Shown piece by piece: positions 62,648-64,000 of a stretch of DNA of 64,000 bases; within the stretch, counting starts at the first letter, position 1; each line of letters begins with the position of its first letter. Source of the stretch: Nocardioides sp. URHA0020 (GTDB lineage Bacteria; Actinomycetota; Actinomycetes; Propionibacteriales; Nocardioidaceae); contig NZ_KK211166.1 of the NCBI RefSeq assembly GCF_000620705.1, positions 349,962-413,961 of the forward strand. Reading direction: 5' to 3'. Under the pieces are notes generated by a model. The model had not been told where the DNA came from. It made no database searches and saw only the letters and a list, made by a program, of their open reading frames with translations. The translations under genes were made by a program, and so were the position numbers.

Positions 62648-62946
62648 CCCACCGACGGTCGTCGCCGCCTGCGGAGGTGGCCCCGCCCTGCTCGTGACCG
62701 TCGATCACCGGAGGCGGGACCGGCGCCGCCACTCACGATGTCTCGTGCGGTTGTCATGGCTCCGTCCTCCCTGCCTGGCGCCGCCCGACCGGCGGCTGTC
62801 ACGGGATCTCCGGTACCGACCGGGCACCCACGGCAAACCCACCGAGAGGGGTGACGTACGGCGGGATGCGCCCGGGACCGGCATGACCGCGCCGCCGTGG
62901 GCTACCGCCTCCACGACGTGGAGGTCGCGGGAGAGGAGCGTTGCCC
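62648..62946. other. Intergenic region without a recognised gene
   Basis: The stretch is 299 bp between a leftward and a rightward gene. It has a 7-bp hairpin CCTCCAC/GTGGAGG at 62908-62924 just before the ribosome site of the small gene at 62947, and promoters for both directions presumably lie here. I see no further gene. Confidence 0.4.
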
Positions 62947-63072
62947 ATGCACCCGGCTCGAGACCGTGCGCCCCGGGCAGTCGTGGGCGGGGTGGCGGCG
63001 TACGTCGCGTGGTTCGTCGCGAGGCTCGTCCACGGCGCGGTGATCGTCGGACGCCGCCCTCCGCAGCGCTAG
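62947..63072 (+). CDS. Very small membrane-associated protein
   Basis: A 41-residue product with a basic N-terminus (HPARDRAPR), one hydrophobic stretch with Tyr/Trp/Phe (VVGGVAAYVAWFVARLV) and a basic C-terminus (GRRPPQR). A strong GAGAGGAG ribosome site lies about 10 bp upstream of ATG 62947, the main reason to call it. It precedes the DUF7144 membrane protein gene by 119 bp. No homolog recognised. Confidence 0.5.
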   Translation: MHPARDRAPRAVVGGVAAYVAWFVARLVHGAVIVGRRPPQR

Positions 63073-63191
63073 CCGACCGCGGGCGGTCGTCGGGCCGTCC
63101 TCGCCCGACGCGGGGGTCCACCCGTCCTGGGGTGGGGCGCCTCCACCCGCGCCGGAGGCACGATCGTGCTCCGACCTTCGGAGGAGGACAC

Positions 63192-63608
63192 GTGAGCGCT
63201 CAGACCCGACCCGACGTCGACGACTCGGCACGGGGGTTCGTCGCGGACCTGACGGCCACCTTCGCCGGCGTGCTGCTCCTGCTCACCTCGGCCTTCGACA
63301 TCCTCCAGGGCGGCTCCGCCGTCGCGAACGACGACCTCTACGCGCAGGGCAGCGAGTACCTCTACAAGTTCGACATGACGGCCTGGGGCTGGGTGCACAT
63401 CATCCTCGGGGTGCTCGGCCTGGCGGTCGGCGTCGGCATCCTCCGGCGCGCGAGCTGGGGGCAGATCACGGGCATCATGATCGCGAGCCTGTCGATGCTG
63501 ACCAACTTCATGTTCCTGCCGGTCTACCCGGTCTGGAGCGCGTTCATCATCGGCTTCAACGCCATCGTCATCTGGGCGCTGTGCGCGCAGCTCAAGACCA
63601 CCCGGTGA
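63192..63608 (+). CDS. DUF7144-type four-helix membrane protein
   Basis: A 138-residue integral membrane protein with four hydrophobic helices (about 18-38, 62-84, 90-108, 112-132) and an extracytoplasmic loop (DDLYAQGSEYLYKFDMT). The pattern FAGVLLLLTSAFDILQG, WGWVHIILGVLGL and SLSMLTNFMFLPVYPVWS matches a family common in actinobacteria. GTG at 63192 follows GAGGAGG. Function unknown. It is followed 10 bp later by an MFS gene. Confidence 0.85.
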   Translation: MSAQTRPDVDDSARGFVADLTATFAGVLLLLTSAFDILQGGSAVANDDLYAQGSEYLYKFDMTAWGWVHIILGVLGLAVGVGILRRASWGQITGIMIASLSMLTNFMFLPVYPVWSAFIIGFNAIVIWALCAQLKTTR

Positions 63609-63618
63609 CCGGCAGCCG

Positions 63619-64000
63619 GTGAGGAGCACCACCGCGCACGGCACCGTCCTGCTGACGCTGGCGTCCGGCCAGTTCCTGATGACCCTGGACAGCTCGGTCA
63701 TGAACGTGTCCATCGCGCAGGTCGCCGAGGACGTGGGCACGACGATCACCGGGGTGCAGACCGCCATCACGCTCTACACCCTGGTGATGGCGACGATGAT
63801 GATCACCGGCGGCAAGATCGGCTCGATGATCGGTCACCGCCGGGCGTTCGCCATCGGGTGCGTGATCTACGGCGCCGGGTCGCTGACCACCGCCCTGTCA
63901 CCCAACCTCGCGGTGCTCATCGTCGGCTGGTCGGTGCTCGAAGGGGTCGGAGCGGCGCTGATCATGCCGGCGATCGTGACGCTGGTGGCCTCCAACTTCG
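63619..64000 (+). CDS. MFS transporter, DHA2 drug-exporter type (5' part only)
   Basis: The first 127 codons are in the window; the gene continues past 64000. The product opens with TVLLTLASGQFLMTLDSSVMNVSIAQVAEDVG, in pieces typical of EmrB/QacA (motif LDSSVMNVS). Helix 2 has TLYTLVMATMMITGGKIGSMIGHRRAFAIG, including the loop 2-3 motif GGKIGSMIGHRR. A 14-helix proton-coupled exporter is expected. GTG at 63619 lies 10 bp after the DUF7144 stop, so cotranscription is likely. Confidence 0.85.
   Translation, partial: MRSTTAHGTVLLTLASGQFLMTLDSSVMNVSIAQVAEDVGTTITGVQTAITLYTLVMATMMITGGKIGSMIGHRRAFAIGCVIYGAGSLTTALSPNLAVLIVGWSVLEGVGAALIMPAIVTLVASNF

Overview
This 64-kb window is chromosomal DNA of a very high-G+C actinobacterium (about 70% G+C by eye, many GTG starts, pervasive 4-nt start/stop overlaps). 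The best guess is Nocardioides or a close relative in Propionibacteriales. This rests on actinobacterial marker genes (rpfB, ANTAR regulators, DUF3263, DUF222-HNH, F420-linked LLM and PPOX oxidoreductases, short-type xylA), the gene orders, and a palindromic repeat of a kind I associate with this group. I see no rRNA, tRNA, CRISPR array, prophage or complete IS element.

Two housekeeping blocks form the backbone. The first is spread over 1.7-29.3 kb, mostly on the minus strand: miaB, a peptidase E-like gene, miaA, dapF, hflX and dinG. Accessory genes interrupt it: ggt, a dihydrofolate reductase-family gene, flavoenzymes, an AraC regulator, and a sugar locus of about 10 kb between hflX and dinG. 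The second lies at 38.9-52.7 kb: an ABC-F protein, ispE, rsmA, rpfB, tatD, rsmI and a protein mannosyltransferase. A large secreted M6 metalloprotease sits between rsmA and rpfB.

The sugar locus (4.0-14.8 kb, minus strand) reads as one operon: ROK repressor, two-domain ABC ATPase, permease, lipoprotein binding protein, Gfo/Idh/MocA dehydrogenase, xylose isomerase, a cytoplasmic TIM-barrel isomerase and a Tat-exported TIM-barrel isomerase. A second ROK gene lies upstream. No xylulokinase is present. The promoter region holds a XylR-box-like inverted repeat and two palindromic boxes.

From 29.4 to 38.9 kb there is an F420-type oxidoreductase/phosphotransferase/patatin/small membrane protein operon. 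A divergent methyltransferase/MarR pair follows, with a 16-bp operator between the genes. Next come a NarL-type two-component system and a MacB-like ABC exporter preceded by its own palindrome. From 53.7 to 64 kb the region is accessory: PPOX, DUF3263, a PepSY membrane protein, a DUF222-HNH gene beside tandem palindromic repeats, an alpha/beta hydrolase, an orphan response regulator, two consecutive GAF-ANTAR regulators behind a hairpin-rich leader, an isochorismatase-family hydrolase, small membrane proteins and the start of an MFS exporter that runs off the window.

The observations I would follow first are the repeat family (which includes a 149-bp tandem duplication carrying the 3' end of a gene), the sugar operon with its exported isomerase, the acidic low-complexity protein cluster around a NUDIX gene, and the GAF-ANTAR pair with its structured leader.
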